Shown here piece after piece: positions 39,926 through 50,543 of a stretch of 64,000 nt of DNA (the stretch's first letter is position 1; each line of letters starts with the position of its first letter). Position numbers and translations under genes: made by a program. The stretch is from Lepidurus packardi (lineage: Eukaryota > Arthropoda > Branchiopoda > Notostraca > Triopsidae): assembly GCA_023053545.1 (NCBI GenBank), contig JAKZAN010000001.1, forward strand, positions 11,672,024 through 11,736,023, given 5' to 3'. Under the pieces are notes generated by a model. The model was not told where the DNA came from. It ran no database searches and saw only the letters and a list, made by a program, of their open reading frames with translations.

Positions 39926-41156
39926 AATTTTGAGCGATAGCTTGACCTACTCGAACGATTTGCCCAAGCTGGACGGTAAATTTAAAGTCCTTGGGGGCCT
40001 GAAAAATAAGGACCATTGTAGAGCCAAAGTTAAACTCACCGAATACTTCACCTTTCTCCTGACGGAGACCCTCCCCGCCTGCACGTTCCTTGCGGAAGTT
40101 GTAGTCCGTCGTCCTGCGACGTCCGGCACGACAGTTTGTTTCCAATTCCTACAATACAAAGAAAAGAAAACTGTTAAGTCACTTTAAAAAACGCAAACTC
40201 GTCGACTAACTTACTGGATCTTTATAGACGTGTATGGAGCCGACATTGGTAGCTCCGACCGCTGTCATGCTGAACAAGCCGTACTGCCACTGGCCAAAGT
40301 AAACGGCTCGCTCGTTGAGGGCAAGTAAGCCGGGGACCCATTTGGAAACGCTTGGGTTCACACTAAGGAGTTCCCCTAAGATAATATTCCGGTTAGTAAC
40401 ACCCTTTGTTGTTCTCATGGCGAATTACCTGGAAAGTGTCGCCGCAATGAAATATCCCATTCAACGGGGGAATGAAACCGATGGTAGTCCCCGGGCGCCA
40501 GATAGATGACACAGTAGTGGAGGCCGGAGGTTGGGGACCCTGTTGAGAGTTGCACCAGTTCAGAGGGTCCCAAAAACTGGCTCAGGGAGTAATACACCCC
40601 CTTCACCTGTCCCAACAGTCCATTCCGGTCCACTGCGCCCAAATGGAGGACTTTCCCATCGGCTGGTGACACCTGTTGTAGAAAACAAACAATATTTAGT
40701 ACGAGAAACGAGTGCATAAAAAACCCCATCAACTTACAATGCAGTCCGTAGTGTTGATAGGGCGTGCGCCTGGTTTAAGCGGCCGTCGAAAAAATTCGCC
40801 GATGCTGGAGTAGTCGGACAGGTTGTCCGATGCGGCTTCTTCGACGTTTACGCCAAACGTCCGCGCGTAGAACCCAAGGACCGGCTTCCTCATCCACCGA
40901 GGCAAACGGGTGTTGGCCAGTCGTCCCCAGGTGCGCGACAGGGTCGCCCAGGGCAAGCTGCGATAAGCACGTACCTGTTAACCAAGATAAAAGCATATTA
41001 GGTACTTGACACACATAGCAATTGCTACGCCAGATAGATACAGAAGATCGTATTAGTCAAAAGAAATTCCCGTAGGGGATTGTATTGATCTTACCTTAAA
41101 GGCTCGCGCACAGGCATGCCACGAACGAGGCAAAGCGATCCGTGGAGCAGCGTCAT
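39915..41156 (-). CDS. PISD: Phosphatidylserine decarboxylase, mitochondrial (last five exons)
   Basis: Converts phosphatidylserine to phosphatidylethanolamine at the mitochondrial inner membrane. Exons, in gene order, are 41156-41095, 40974-40738, 40672-40429, 40375-40215 and 40148-39915. All introns are GT-AG with lengths of 120, 65, 53 and 66 bp, and phases agree throughout. Visible motifs: [76 protein letters not shown] and [17 protein letters not shown]. The self-cleavage site, usually LGST, reads FGST; the Ser that becomes the pyruvoyl group is kept. About 312 residues are visible; the N-terminal mitochondrial and membrane part (about 80-100 residues in relatives) was not found upstream of 41156. 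This is the only clear single-copy host gene in the window. Confidence 0.93.
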
Positions 41157-41467
41157 CTGTTAAAGAAAACACAAGTCAAGTGTTAGGGAGACTGAAAAAA
41201 AGGTCCCATAATATATATCACAGAAAAATACATACGTACAACAAACGTACATAGGAAACAACATACAGAAAAAAAAGCTGCTTAGGATTTCAGGAGAATT
41301 GGGCCATCCATGACCTCCAAAGTACAACAAGACGATAAGGACTTCGTTCACAATTTTTTATGGGTATTTCTGGAAAATAAAAACCGATTAGGACTCCTGT
41401 TACAACTCTGTTGCTTTCTTATCGAAAGGGAAAAACCATAGCACTCGCGGTTGAAACTCCTTTTTGA

Positions 41468-41917
41468 CAGAGTGATGACGCTGTAACCAAGTTTTTATAC
41501 CCGTCAGTTGAAAGTGATGCTGCTGGTGCGACAGCGAGTCATTTAGTTCACCGTAAAGGCGAGAATCTGCAAGTCTTTGTCGATCGTTTACTTGATTCAT
41601 TAAAAAACTACTGGGACCAATGCATGGTTGGTCCATATGCTCGTAGTTTGTTTGGACCGATGAAATACGAGGAGTGGAGTGAAAATTGGCTTGACTTGCC
41701 TGATATGGAAGTGGTCAAATTCCAGAGTCCTTACGCGGCTCATAAGGAAATCTTTCACCCGCCACCCTTGTTACCGAACTACAGGGCCAATTACTTGACA
41801 AGTAATCCGTCGTTTTTATCAACTTATTATAAATTTAGAATCTCTAAGGTTCACTACCAGTACATAAAGAAATGGCTTGAGTTAAACCTTTTGCTAAATT
41901 ACCCTTTTTTCATGTAG
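41468..41917 (+). CDS. Unrecognised 150-codon ORF
   Basis: Open from after a TGA at 41465 to TAG at 41915-41917; the first ATG is at 41624. Hydrophilic N-terminal part (HLVHRKGENLQVFVDRLLDSL), then SLFGPMKYEEWSENWLDLPD and an aromatic C-terminus rich in Tyr and Asn. It could be a remnant of a retroelement gag, but I recognise no domain. It lies on the opposite strand to PISD, where upstream PISD exons are expected. Confidence 0.25.
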   Translation, partial: QSDDAVTKFLYPSVESDAAGATASHLVHRKGENLQVFVDRLLDSLKNYWDQCMVGPYARSLFGPMKYEEWSENWLDLPDMEVVKFQSPYAAHKEIFHPPPLLPNYRANYLTSNPSFLSTYYKFRISKVHYQYIKKWLELNLLLNYPFFM

Positions 41918-43239
41918 TTGGTAACCAGTTTGTTTCTTAGTTGGCTAATCGTTAGTTAATTGAGTTATTTAAAAATTAGTTCTCTACAATGAATTTTTTA
42001 AAATTTAGCTTAAAATTAAAAATTAAATCCTCCCATTCCCATAAATTTTAGAGAGCGCAGTAAAATTTTACAGTTAATTGTCATTATTGAAGAAGTGTGT
42101 TAGAAAAAGGGAAATATTTCAAAACAAACTAGTTCTGTTTGAACCGTTAATGCACAAAACCTCTCATAATGGCGCCCGGGTCGTATTGTGCAACTGGAAC
42201 GCAGCTGTGGCTGGGGGGCATCCCCTAAGGAAGCCTCTCCTGGTGGCGTTTAGCGTGTTTTGTCAGAATAAGTGGCTTAAAAAGTGGTACTTTTCCGAAG
42301 GTTTAGAGGTAAGTAACAAGTTAGAAATATTCCCTATCACTTAGACTTAATTTGTGTACCTAATTTAACCTCTACGTGTGCCAATTAAGCCAGTTCTTAC
42401 CATTTGTAATAAGGATAACAGGCGGGCAGTTGCCCAATAGTGCAACACGCGGTTTGTGAATTATTCGGCTTTGTTCCAACGTTTAGACAACGCTCTGACT
42501 TTCCTAACCAGACGTTTGGTTTTCACTGGCCAGTTTGAAAACTTTCCACAGTTTTATTTTTACTTTTTCTTGGTAAATTGGTTTTAGTTGCTATTTTATT
42601 CAGTATTCAATATTATTTATTTATTACTATTATTTTTATTATTAGTTTTATTCAATAGCATTTAATGCTATTGAATTTAATGATATTTAAATATTATGCA
42701 TGCAAGTTTTAATTTGATAATAAGTTATTCATCATTGTTTTCATAGACAGTTTTTGTTTCTCTTGATAAAATAGGTTCCGCCCAGAGAAGCAAACTATGT
42801 TCAGTGAACCGCAGCCATTTGCAACCATGGTTCTTCTCTGGTTTGTGCTTTTGTTGAGTTTGTCTGGATTCTTCAAAGGTTTTTGTTTAAGTATCTAAAA
42901 GCAATTTATTTCCGTATAACTAGCCGATCACACAGTCATTTTAGGAGCGACGACAACGTTTTTCTTCGAATTCTGGGTTACTCCTTATTGGCCACGGGAA
43001 TTCCAAAAGTTAACATTTTCAAATGAAAACAAAAAGCAAAATATTCGACGTCAATCATTGTATCTACTAGGCTTTCTAATTATGTGATCCGGAACACAAG
43101 GTGTTTCAACTGCTGCTAAACATTCGAGTTATTCTTTTCATCGAAACATTGGACGTCGAAGTCGGCTATGACTAAGTGGTGTCGTAAGCGTGAAACAGGA
43201 TTTTTGAGGTAATTGATGTCTTCTGACTTAATTTCCGTT
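41918..43239. other. Intergenic AT-rich stretch with a perfect hairpin
   Basis: No convincing gene. An inverted repeat TTCAATAGCAT-TTA-ATGCTATTGAA lies at 42651-42675. A chance frame at 42078-42344 ends near a donor-like GAGGTAAGT (42306-42314) but has no recognised protein match. Confidence 0.5.
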
Positions 43240-43700
43240 TCAAATTAAATGCCATCTAAGGCTTCGGCTATTCACGGCTACTTGTTCTCTTAGGCACACA
43301 TGTCGAAAGGAGCTTGGCAAATATCTTTCCATGATTTGGAGTTTGACCTCTTGATCGGCGTTGCTGAAGCTACATCTCGCTGCATGTTGGCGGAGTCTTG
43401 GAGTGAACGCATCCGTCGTCTCCCCATCGTTTTGCTCCATCTTTCGGAAGCGGAATATCCCTAGCTCGAGATTTTATTTGGGCTGGAAGTACGCCTGTGC
43501 GAGCGATTTTACCTTAGTTATATGTATCTTTACTTTCTGTTGACGATATTGTCACGCACTTCTGGATTCGCGTAGTGCACCGTTAAAGCTAAGCGTCGTT
43601 TATCAGTCGCTTGCTGCTTTACTTGGGTGTCATCTTCTTGGATTAGGATGTCCAGCGCTACCAAAAATTTTTCGTATTGAGCAATGGATAGTTGTGATTA
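43240..43700 (-). pseudogene. Gypsy-type gag fragment
   Basis: In minus order, IAQYEKFLVALDILIQEDDTQ and DKRRLALTV are followed after stops by FRFRKMEQNDGETTDAFTPRLRQHAARCSF and QEVKLQIMERYL. This is the capsid region pattern of Gypsy gag (RxRxQxxGExxxxFxxxLRxxAxxCxF). Several stops make it non-functional. No LTR recognised around it. Confidence 0.65.
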
Positions 43701-44199
43701 ACTGAACGAGTCTGTATTAGGTAACCGTTGGAAACGTATCGCGCAAACCCAATGTCAACAATGACCAGTGGCCCCATCTCGTGGGTACCTAGTCGTGTAC
43801 TACATTTATGGTTTTTGAACGTTTGTAAGGAAGGCCAGTGTCATTCCTTGCTCAAGGGTACTTTTCGGTTTTAATTTGAACATTTTCGACATTGTGTAAT
43901 GTTAAGGGCTTCAGTTGGGAGAAGTAACGGAATGTGTAATAACATCTGGGATTTTTTTTAAAATTAATTTTTGGTTGCCGATTAAATTCAAAAAGGGTAC
44001 GGTATGTGGGGTTATTATGAGATTTGACAGAAACGGTTTCTCCCCAAAATTCTTAGGAGATGTAGAGGTCTTTTAAGGGGTGCTCAACTGTTTCCCATCG
44101 ACTTTTCCACTTTTCATTATTGCTTCCTTGATCCATTTCATTGTTCTAATTGGTTTGTACGTGTATACCTGTCCAGGGGGTCGACATGAGTCATTCTGC

Positions 44200-45710
44200 T
44201 CTCTCAGGAGGTGTTGACTTCTGTCTTGGCTGCTTCGATGGAAATTGTCACAATAACCTATTTCCAGGAGCAGCCCATTAGGAGGTAATCCTGTCTCGAC
44301 TTCCGAGGCTACAGTTGTAAGATACCTGTTGTGGTTAACAACCCCTCTTGATGTGTGTAGTAAAGGACATGTAGTCCGAATCTAAGATGTTGCACCATAT
44401 AGGGAAACCACAGCGCAGTTTGCGATGACCGTTACCAAAAAAAGCGTGTGGAACAGTTGATCGACTTCGAGACTTGCGATAGTTTTTGGAATCCTTTCTG
44501 CAGTGTAATTGCTCTGCTGCGACGTGGGCTAATAGCAGCATAGAGTCATGTGTCGTGCCATGGTATCTTACTACCTCTTTCGGCTGGATCATTGAGGCTC
44601 CCCAGGCAACAGATGCTTATTCACGCGTTCATCTTCTCGAGAAGTGGATTAGATCGGTCTTCTCTTTCACCAATTCAAGTCAGTCGTTTTGCCCACTTTT
44701 CGAGGGCTGACAGGCTGTGGGTTGAGTCTTAATATTTCCCTCACTGGGCGAGCCTGAGATAGGAAGCATTAATTAATCGTCTGCGAAATGTTAAGTGCTT
44801 TTGCGCTTACGTTTGATGGCGCTGAGTGACCCGTTGATATAGGCCCATAAGAGAATCTGAGAGATTGGGAAACCTTAGGGTACACCTTTCTGGATGGATT
44901 ATATTTCGTTTAATTTTTTCCGACCCACATGCCATTAATGCTTTGTGGTTTTTCAACATGCGCTTGATCCCGCCTACTAGTTTAAAAGGAACTTACATTT
45001 TCCGAAGCTCCATCACCAGCCTATCATGATCCATACTGTAAAAGGCGCCTTTGATATCCAGCAGTAGGGCTGTATGACTTTATGTCGGTAGAAACTTTCA
45101 AGCACCGCATTGCTAGGTGTTTCAAGAGCGCGTGTTGTGGAACTTCCTGGTCTGAAACAGCATAGCATGTTTGACAGGGAGTTGCCTTGTTGCAGTTGAG
45201 TTTGCGGTCTAGAGGCTATGACGTTTTCCAATATCTTCCCTATTAGTAGTAGAGCGATCGTCCGGAAGCCTTTAAGCATCGTGTAGTCTCTTCCCTGGCT
45301 TGTGGAGTGGGAGGCTTGAGCTGTTTTCCATACATCGGGATAGTGGCCGAGGGCGAGTAATGCACAGTAGATATGACGAATGTCTTAGCAGTGGTTCCCA
45401 AAGATCTTTTAAGACAATTGTTCGAAACTCATCCATTCCGGCTGCTTTGTTTCGTCGTAAACTCTTAAGATTGCTTGCTATTATTGATAAATTGTTTGTA
45501 AGCCGTCCTGGCGTTAAGTGGCAATGAAAAAATGGTACAGCAACTCTCATCCACCCAGTAATCTTTAACAACGGTAATCGCCGATACAGAGCCTACTAAC
45601 ATTGATCCATGGTAAGAACCACATTGGCCATTTACAAAGGTAGCACAATTAACAGCCATAACATCTGAACTGTCGGTCCCGTGCGGTTGACAAACTGGTG
45701 GAGGGACCAC
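44200..45710 (-). pseudogene. Decayed non-LTR reverse transcriptase
   Basis: Order on the minus strand: LKSLRRNKAAGMDEFRTIVLKDLW (about 45450), then FRTIALLLIGKILENVIASR, MLCCFRPGSSTTRALET and a KAPFTVWIMIGW palm region (45279-45013), then more distant RT and thumb sequence to about 44200. The motif series matches the I/Jockey-type RTs at 1735 and 13246, but with many stops and frameshifts, so it is much older. Catalytic YADD is not readable. Confidence 0.75.
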
Positions 45711-45719
45711 ATCCCCAGT

Positions 45720-45954
45720 TACCTCTCGTTTCCCGACGGCTGCTGTGCTGTGCCTGCTCCTCGATTTTCCAAATTCAACGTATTTTCATCTAAACTTGGG
45801 TAAGCCCTTTGATGTAATTGTCGTAGGCGGCTCGCAAATTCCGCGATCGAAATCCCTTTCTTGCGTTGCAGTGTGGCAAATTTAGTCTGAAACACGACCG
45901 GATTCTGCTATAAGAACTCTTTCCCCAGTTCGTGCAGTGATGCCAAATAGTCAT
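45720..45954 (-). pseudogene. Gypsy gag, downstream half (split by BEL element)
   Basis: After the BEL insertion the gag frame resumes: DYLASLHELGKEF, a stop, then FQTKFATLQRKKGISIAEFASRLRQLHQRAYPSLDE. The upstream half is at 50544-50780. The two meet exactly at the GTCAT target duplication. Confidence 0.72.
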
Positions 45955-46200
45955 TGGTCAGCCCAAATATCGTGAGCTGGCTGGGAAACGTTACGATATC
46001 ACTCTGATGATTTTAATAACAAACACGACTATATTTCGTCAATCGTGTGTACATAAACAAAGAAATTTTTGGGGGGTTACGATGGTCGACTAACCGTTGA
46101 CGAGAACGGAACGAGAGTGTCTTGCCTTAGCGAGAACATGTAATAGTAACAATGAATTTTTGCAATATTGAAATCTACCTTCCGTATCTAGTACGGAACA
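45955..46200 (-). repeat. BEL element 3' LTR
   Basis: 246 bp, on the minus strand beginning TGTTCCGTACTAG and ending GGGCTGACCA. Identical to 50298-50543 except for two substitutions (in GTCAATCGTG and CGTTGACGAG). Confidence 0.92.
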
Positions 46201-49200
46201 TCGCCAGACCCGTTACTAGTCACAGTAACAGCTTCAGATACCGCTTCCAGGAGGCAAAGTTTTGCGACAGGCCGAACGTACTCTCCGTGCCTAGTTTTCA
46301 CCAAAGCTGTCCGCGTAATGCTGTCCTTGCCCGGGAAGGTCTCAAAGACTCGTCCAATCGGCCACTGACCTCGGGGAGAATTCTGGTCCACAACAAGAAC
46401 GATATCATCCTTCTGCAGATTTCGCCTTTCGGACAGCCATTTTCGCCGTTCGATGAGATAGGGGGCGTACTCGCGAATCCATCTCTTCCAGAAATGCTCT
46501 ATTATCACTTGCGCTGCACGCCATTTCTTCTTAAGGTTAATTTCTTCAGGCAGGAGAATATCAGAAGGTAATCTAGGATTAGGTCGTCCCAGCAAAAAAT
46601 GATTTGGCGTCAAAGATTCGGGCTCGTTCGGATCGACTGTGACATGCGTGAGTGGTCTTCCGTTCAGCAGACTTTCGATCCCAGTCATGGCGGTCAACAG
46701 GACTTCGTCCGTCAGAGTCCTTTTATTTAAAACGCTCCGAAGAGCTACCTTAGCAGATTTAACAAGGCTTTCCCAAACGCCACCAAAGTGTGGCGCTGCG
46801 GGCGGTGGAAAATGCCATTCAATGCTGTCCAAAGCCAATGAAAGCCTTTCTTCATTCAAATTTGCAATCAGATTACGCAGCTCGCGTTCTCCTGCAACAA
46901 AATTTGTACCATTATCCGAGTAGACTACCTTCGGTTTTCCACGTCTGTCACAAAACCGACTAAAGGCTTGCAGGAACGAATCAGTATCGAGACTGTGAGC
47001 CACGTCGATATGAACTGCCCTGGTCACCAAACAGGTGAAGAGGCAGCCATATCTTTTTACCGTCCGTCTTAAAATCGTCACGTGGAAGGGGCCAAAGTAA
47101 TCAATCCCCGTATGCGTGAAAGGGGGAAGAAAAGGCTGAAGCCGGTGCTCAGGAAGGGCGGCCATGAGCGGAATTTGGGGCTTAGCATTATTGCGACGGC
47201 AAGTGGGACACCTTGCGACGCAACTACGAATAGACTTTCTCCCCTTTAGAATCCAATACGTCCACCGGATCTCATGGAGTGTACGCTCCACCGACGAATG
47301 ATGAAGCCTCTGATGAGCCTGTGCGATCACCAGTTTCGATAACGGACAATCATCGGGCAGGATGACTGGGTTCTTAACGCCGGGCTCCAAGGTACTGTTC
47401 TCCAAACGCCCTCGGGCCCTCAGAATTCCCTCTTCGTCCAAGTAGGGGTTCAATTTCGAGATTCGAGAATTCGCGCTGATGGGCTTGTCACCTCTTAAAT
47501 TCGAGGTTTCTTGGGAAAAGGCAACTTCTTGGGTAACTCGAATGCAGACGTTCATGGCTTGATTTATTTCAAGCGCCGTGAGATCTCGTTTTGTGGCCCG
47601 TTGACCTTTAAGAGCTTGAATAAAACGCAGGACGTAAGCGATAGTGCCTTTCAGCAAGTCCAAGTTGCGCGCGCGATTAATGAAGTCATTGACTGGTCTA
47701 CTTGAGTCTACAGATTGGTGACCAACCCATTTCACTTCGGGGTCGTCTTGACTTGGTTCGGGGCGGCTAATTGAAGTTATGGGCCAGTTACTTTCGTCCT
47801 CGTATAAAAATCCTGGGCCTCGGAACCAGCGATGATTAGGTTCAACCAGAACACTTCCGGTCAACCCTCGGCTGCAGTCGTCTGCAGGATTTTCGGACGT
47901 CGGTACATATCTCCATTTCCCTTTTTTCGAGTGCTCGAGAATCTCGCTGACGCGGTTAGCGACGAACACATGGAACTTGCAGGTCTTCGAATTTATCCAT
48001 TTCAGTACGAGCTCGGCGTCGTATTTTTTTCCGTCGAGGGAGGAGACTTCGAAATCCACAGTCTTCACGCGCAAAACCGGGTCATTTCCATGGAACGTCT
48101 CGAGGTGAGTATTCTTCTCAGGGCCATTTAAAGATAAGCTTCGGGCGACATCTCTTCTAATAACTGACACTTCGCTGCCAGTGTCGAGCAGAGCGTGTAC
48201 GCGTAAAGACTTCCCATTTTTGGAGATTATAACGGGAACTAATGATAGAAGAACAATTCTCCCAGGCGCGAATCTCATATGATAGACTGCGGGTCCTGGC
48301 TGGCTTTTCGCTGGAGAACGATTTGGGTAAACTCGGGGAGCGCCGTGCAGCAATGGGTGATGTTTTTCTTTACAGCCGTCGACTGCACAGGCCTGCTTTC
48401 GGCCACATTCCCGACTTCGATGGGGGTCTTCGAGGCAGGAGAAGCAGAGCGATTTTTCCTTGACAACTTCAGCACGCTCCTTCGTCTGCAAAGCGGCGAA
48501 TTTTCGACAATCGGAAATACTGTGCCCAACTTTCGCGCATACTTGGCAAGTTTTTGGGGCAGAGTTTTCGCTCGTTGCATAAACATGCTTCGATTGGGGC
48601 GTCTTCGTAGCCAGGGGTGACCTTTTCAAAGGCCCCGGTTTGGTTTCGAATTGTTCAATCGGTTGAACTGTCATTTGGCTTAAAACGAGTTGGTCAAGCC
48701 AAGCGTCGAAATCAGACAGATCAGCGAGACGAGGTTGTATACTAAATACTCTTTCCCCCCATCTATTTCTGAGAGGCTTGGGCAATTTGCTGACAAGCTG
48801 TGACAGGGTTGCGCTCGATTGCAAGTCTTGGTGATACCCACAGTGCTCAAGGGACGTAACAGCGCCATGGACTTCGTTAGCAAATTCTTGAAGAGCTTCG
48901 AAATCTTCAGAGCGTAGCTGTGTAATGTTAAGCAATTTCGCAATGAAAGCTCTGGCAATTAAATGAGGATGGCCATATCTTCGTTGCAGTTCCGCTAGGG
49001 CCGTTTTATACAAGGAGGGGCTATGTAGTGTTTGCGCAATCGATCCCCTTACTCTGTCATCCAAAAGTTCTCTTAAATAAGCGAGTTTTTGAGCGTCGGA
49101 ACAGCCCGATTCATGGATCAGAGCTCTGAAATTAGCAATAAACATCGTCCATCGTCTCGGGTCTCCATTAAACGGGGTAATCGTGATCTTTGGGAGTCCG

Positions 49201-50234
49201 GAACTCTTACCACCATGAGAACTGCGTTCTCCGCGGTTTTCTGATTCTTCGTATATCCACGCATCTTCGCGATTTGCAACCTCTTCTCGGCGATAGGTGG
49301 CGTTGGCAACTGTCCTCTCGTTTGTGGAAGCTGGAGTAGTAGTTTCGCTTCTGTCGGGGACCAGGGCAGTTTGGTGTGTTGGACTCCCTCGTACGTCAAG
49401 TGACACGTTGGAAGGAGGTGTTGCCGTCCCCGTGATGAGCATAGGCTCTCCAACTACCTCCTCGACTTCTTCGCGTAGTGAATTTGCTTCTAAACGGAGT
49501 TGGGCGACTTCATTTTCGTAATGTCGTCTCTCTCGGGCCAACTGTGCTCTCTGTTCCTCTTCCTCCAGTTGCATCTGCATTTCCCTTAGCCTTTTTTGGC
49601 AGGCCTCCTCATCTACGGCGTCTTCGTTTAACCGGTGGAGACGCAATTCGGCAGAGGCAAGGCGTAATTGGGATTCCCGATGCCGCATGCTTGAGGATTT
49701 GCTCGCGATGCTGCCCTCTGCAGGCGATCGGGACGAACGGGAAGAGATAAGCGAGCGCGATACGATTGATGATGGAGGGTCGTTGGCTCGTGAGGAACGA
49801 TATTCTTCGATATTTAGAAAAGACGCGAATGCGTCTCTCTCTATTTTCGTTAAATACGCTTCGGCGTTCGCTCTTTGGAGGTCTTTCAGCCCCCGAGCCG
49901 TGATGTAGCGTTTGTTAAGGTCTGCACATTCCTTGAGACCCTCGGAAAGCTGCTGTCGTAGAACTTCGAGTGCGCTGCGGCTGCCGCGGTTTCCGGTGTG
50001 TGCATCAATTCGTTTGATACACACGTTGACGCGCTTCGTGGCTTCGGTACGAAGCTTGCGTAAAAGACGAACGTCTGACGCGTCACGTTCGTCATCTGAG
50101 AATTCATTGTTGACGTTACGCTCGACATCCGAGAATTCATTGTTGACGTCACGCTCGCCATCCGAGAATTCATTGTTGACGTCACGCTCGCCATCCAAGA
50201 ATTCATTGTTGGCTGGCGCGTTGGCGTACGCCAT
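46188..50234 (-). CDS. BEL Gag-protease-integrase fusion without RT (1348 codons)
   Basis: Starts ATG at 50234. Residues 1-60 have four 11-residue repeats (NNEFSDGERDV). A helical region and DUF1759-like Gag follow (ITPFNGDPRRWTMFIANF), then zinc knuckles (CQVCAKVGHSISDC, CFSCLEDPHRSREC) and a protease (LLDTGSEVSVIRRDV, intact DTG) near residue 690. At about residue 745, DGKKYDAELVLKWINSK joins protease-downstream sequence directly to the end of RNase H, so the whole RT and most of RNase H are absent. The integrase is intact: HHSS...CPTC zinc domain, GIDYFGPF, YSDNGTNF and GGVWESL carry the D-D-E triad. The frame has no stops. The stop codon falls inside the 3' LTR. Confidence 0.92.
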   Translation of the reverse strand: MAYANAPANNEFLDGERDVNNEFSDGERDVNNEFSDVERNVNNEFSDDERDASDVRLLRKLRTEATKRVNVCIKRIDAHTGNRGSRSALEVLRQQLSEGLKECADLNKRYITARGLKDLQRANAEAYLTKIERDAFASFLNIEEYRSSRANDPPSSIVSRSLISSRSSRSPAEGSIASKSSSMRHRESQLRLASAELRLHRLNEDAVDEEACQKRLREMQMQLEEEEQRAQLARERRHYENEVAQLRLEANSLREEVEEVVGEPMLITGTATPPSNVSLDVRGSPTHQTALVPDRSETTTPASTNERTVANATYRREEVANREDAWIYEESENRGERSSHGGKSSGLPKITITPFNGDPRRWTMFIANFRALIHESGCSDAQKLAYLRELLDDRVRGSIAQTLHSPSLYKTALAELQRRYGHPHLIARAFIAKLLNITQLRSEDFEALQEFANEVHGAVTSLEHCGYHQDLQSSATLSQLVSKLPKPLRNRWGERVFSIQPRLADLSDFDAWLDQLVLSQMTVQPIEQFETKPGPLKRSPLATKTPQSKHVYATSENSAPKTCQVCAKVGHSISDCRKFAALQTKERAEVVKEKSLCFSCLEDPHRSRECGRKQACAVDGCKEKHHPLLHGAPRVYPNRSPAKSQPGPAVYHMRFAPGRIVLLSLVPVIISKNGKSLRVHALLDTGSEVSVIRRDVARSLSLNGPEKNTHLETFHGNDPVLRVKTVDFEVSSLDGKKYDAELVLKWINSKTCKFHVFVANRVSEILEHSKKGKWRYVPTSENPADDCSRGLTGSVLVEPNHRWFRGPGFLYEDESNWPITSISRPEPSQDDPEVKWVGHQSVDSSRPVNDFINRARNLDLLKGTIAYVLRFIQALKGQRATKRDLTALEINQAMNVCIRVTQEVAFSQETSNLRGDKPISANSRISKLNPYLDEEGILRARGRLENSTLEPGVKNPVILPDDCPLSKLVIAQAHQRLHHSSVERTLHEIRWTYWILKGRKSIRSCVARCPTCRRNNAKPQIPLMAALPEHRLQPFLPPFTHTGIDYFGPFHVTILRRTVKRYGCLFTCLVTRAVHIDVAHSLDTDSFLQAFSRFCDRRGKPKVVYSDNGTNFVAGERELRNLIANLNEERLSLALDSIEWHFPPPAAPHFGGVWESLVKSAKVALRSVLNKRTLTDEVLLTAMTGIESLLNGRPLTHVTVDPNEPESLTPNHFLLGRPNPRLPSDILLPEEINLKKKWRAAQVIIEHFWKRWIREYAPYLIERRKWLSERRNLQKDDIVLVVDQNSPRGQWPIGRVFETFPGKDSITRTALVKTRHGEYVRPVAKLCLLEAVSEAVTVTSNGSGDVPY
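50104..50215. repeat. 33-bp tandem repeat in BEL gag
   Basis: About 3.5 units of GAATTCATTGTTGACGTCAC plus 13 bases, in frame with the BEL ORF and encoding NNEFSDGERDV-type units. The two inner units each hold a TGACGTCA palindrome. Confidence 0.9.
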
Positions 50235-50297
50235 TGTACGAATTAAGTTTGCGAAGCGAAAAGAAAAACCGCTTGGTTTCCCGGTCGATGCACCAAA

Positions 50298-50543
50298 TGG
50301 TCAGCCCAAATATCGTGAGCTGGCTGGGAAACGTTACGATATCACTCTGATGATTTTAATAACAAACACGACTATATTTCGTCAATCTTGTGTACATAAA
50401 CAAAGAAATTTTTGGGGGGTTACGATGGTCGACTAACCGTTGTCGAGAACGGAACGAGAGTGTCTTGCCTTAGCGAGAACATGTAATAGTAACAATGAAT
50501 TTTTGCAATATTGAAATCTACCTTCCGTATCTAGTACGGAACA
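50298..50543 (-). repeat. BEL element 5' LTR
   Basis: 246 bp; pairs with 45955-46200. It should carry the promoter of the element; no TATA box was defined. Confidence 0.92.

Larger units (their letters stand above)
45955..50543 (-). mobile_element. BEL/Pao LTR retrotransposon lacking reverse transcriptase
   Basis: A 4589-bp element with 246-bp LTRs at both ends and a 5-bp target duplication GTCAT (45950-45954, 50544-50548). The LTRs differ at only two sites, so the insertion is recent. The primer site TTTGGTGCATCGACCGGGAA lies just inside the 5' LTR. One ORF fills the interior. The element sits inside an older Gypsy gag. Confidence 0.93.

Noticed and set aside
42078..42344. Possible host exon followed by a GTAAGT donor
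   Set aside because: No protein family recognised and no acceptor or neighbouring exon found on this strand.
46152..46571. 139-codon plus-strand ORF over the BEL integrase end
   Set aside because: Antisense shadow of the intact 1348-codon BEL frame.
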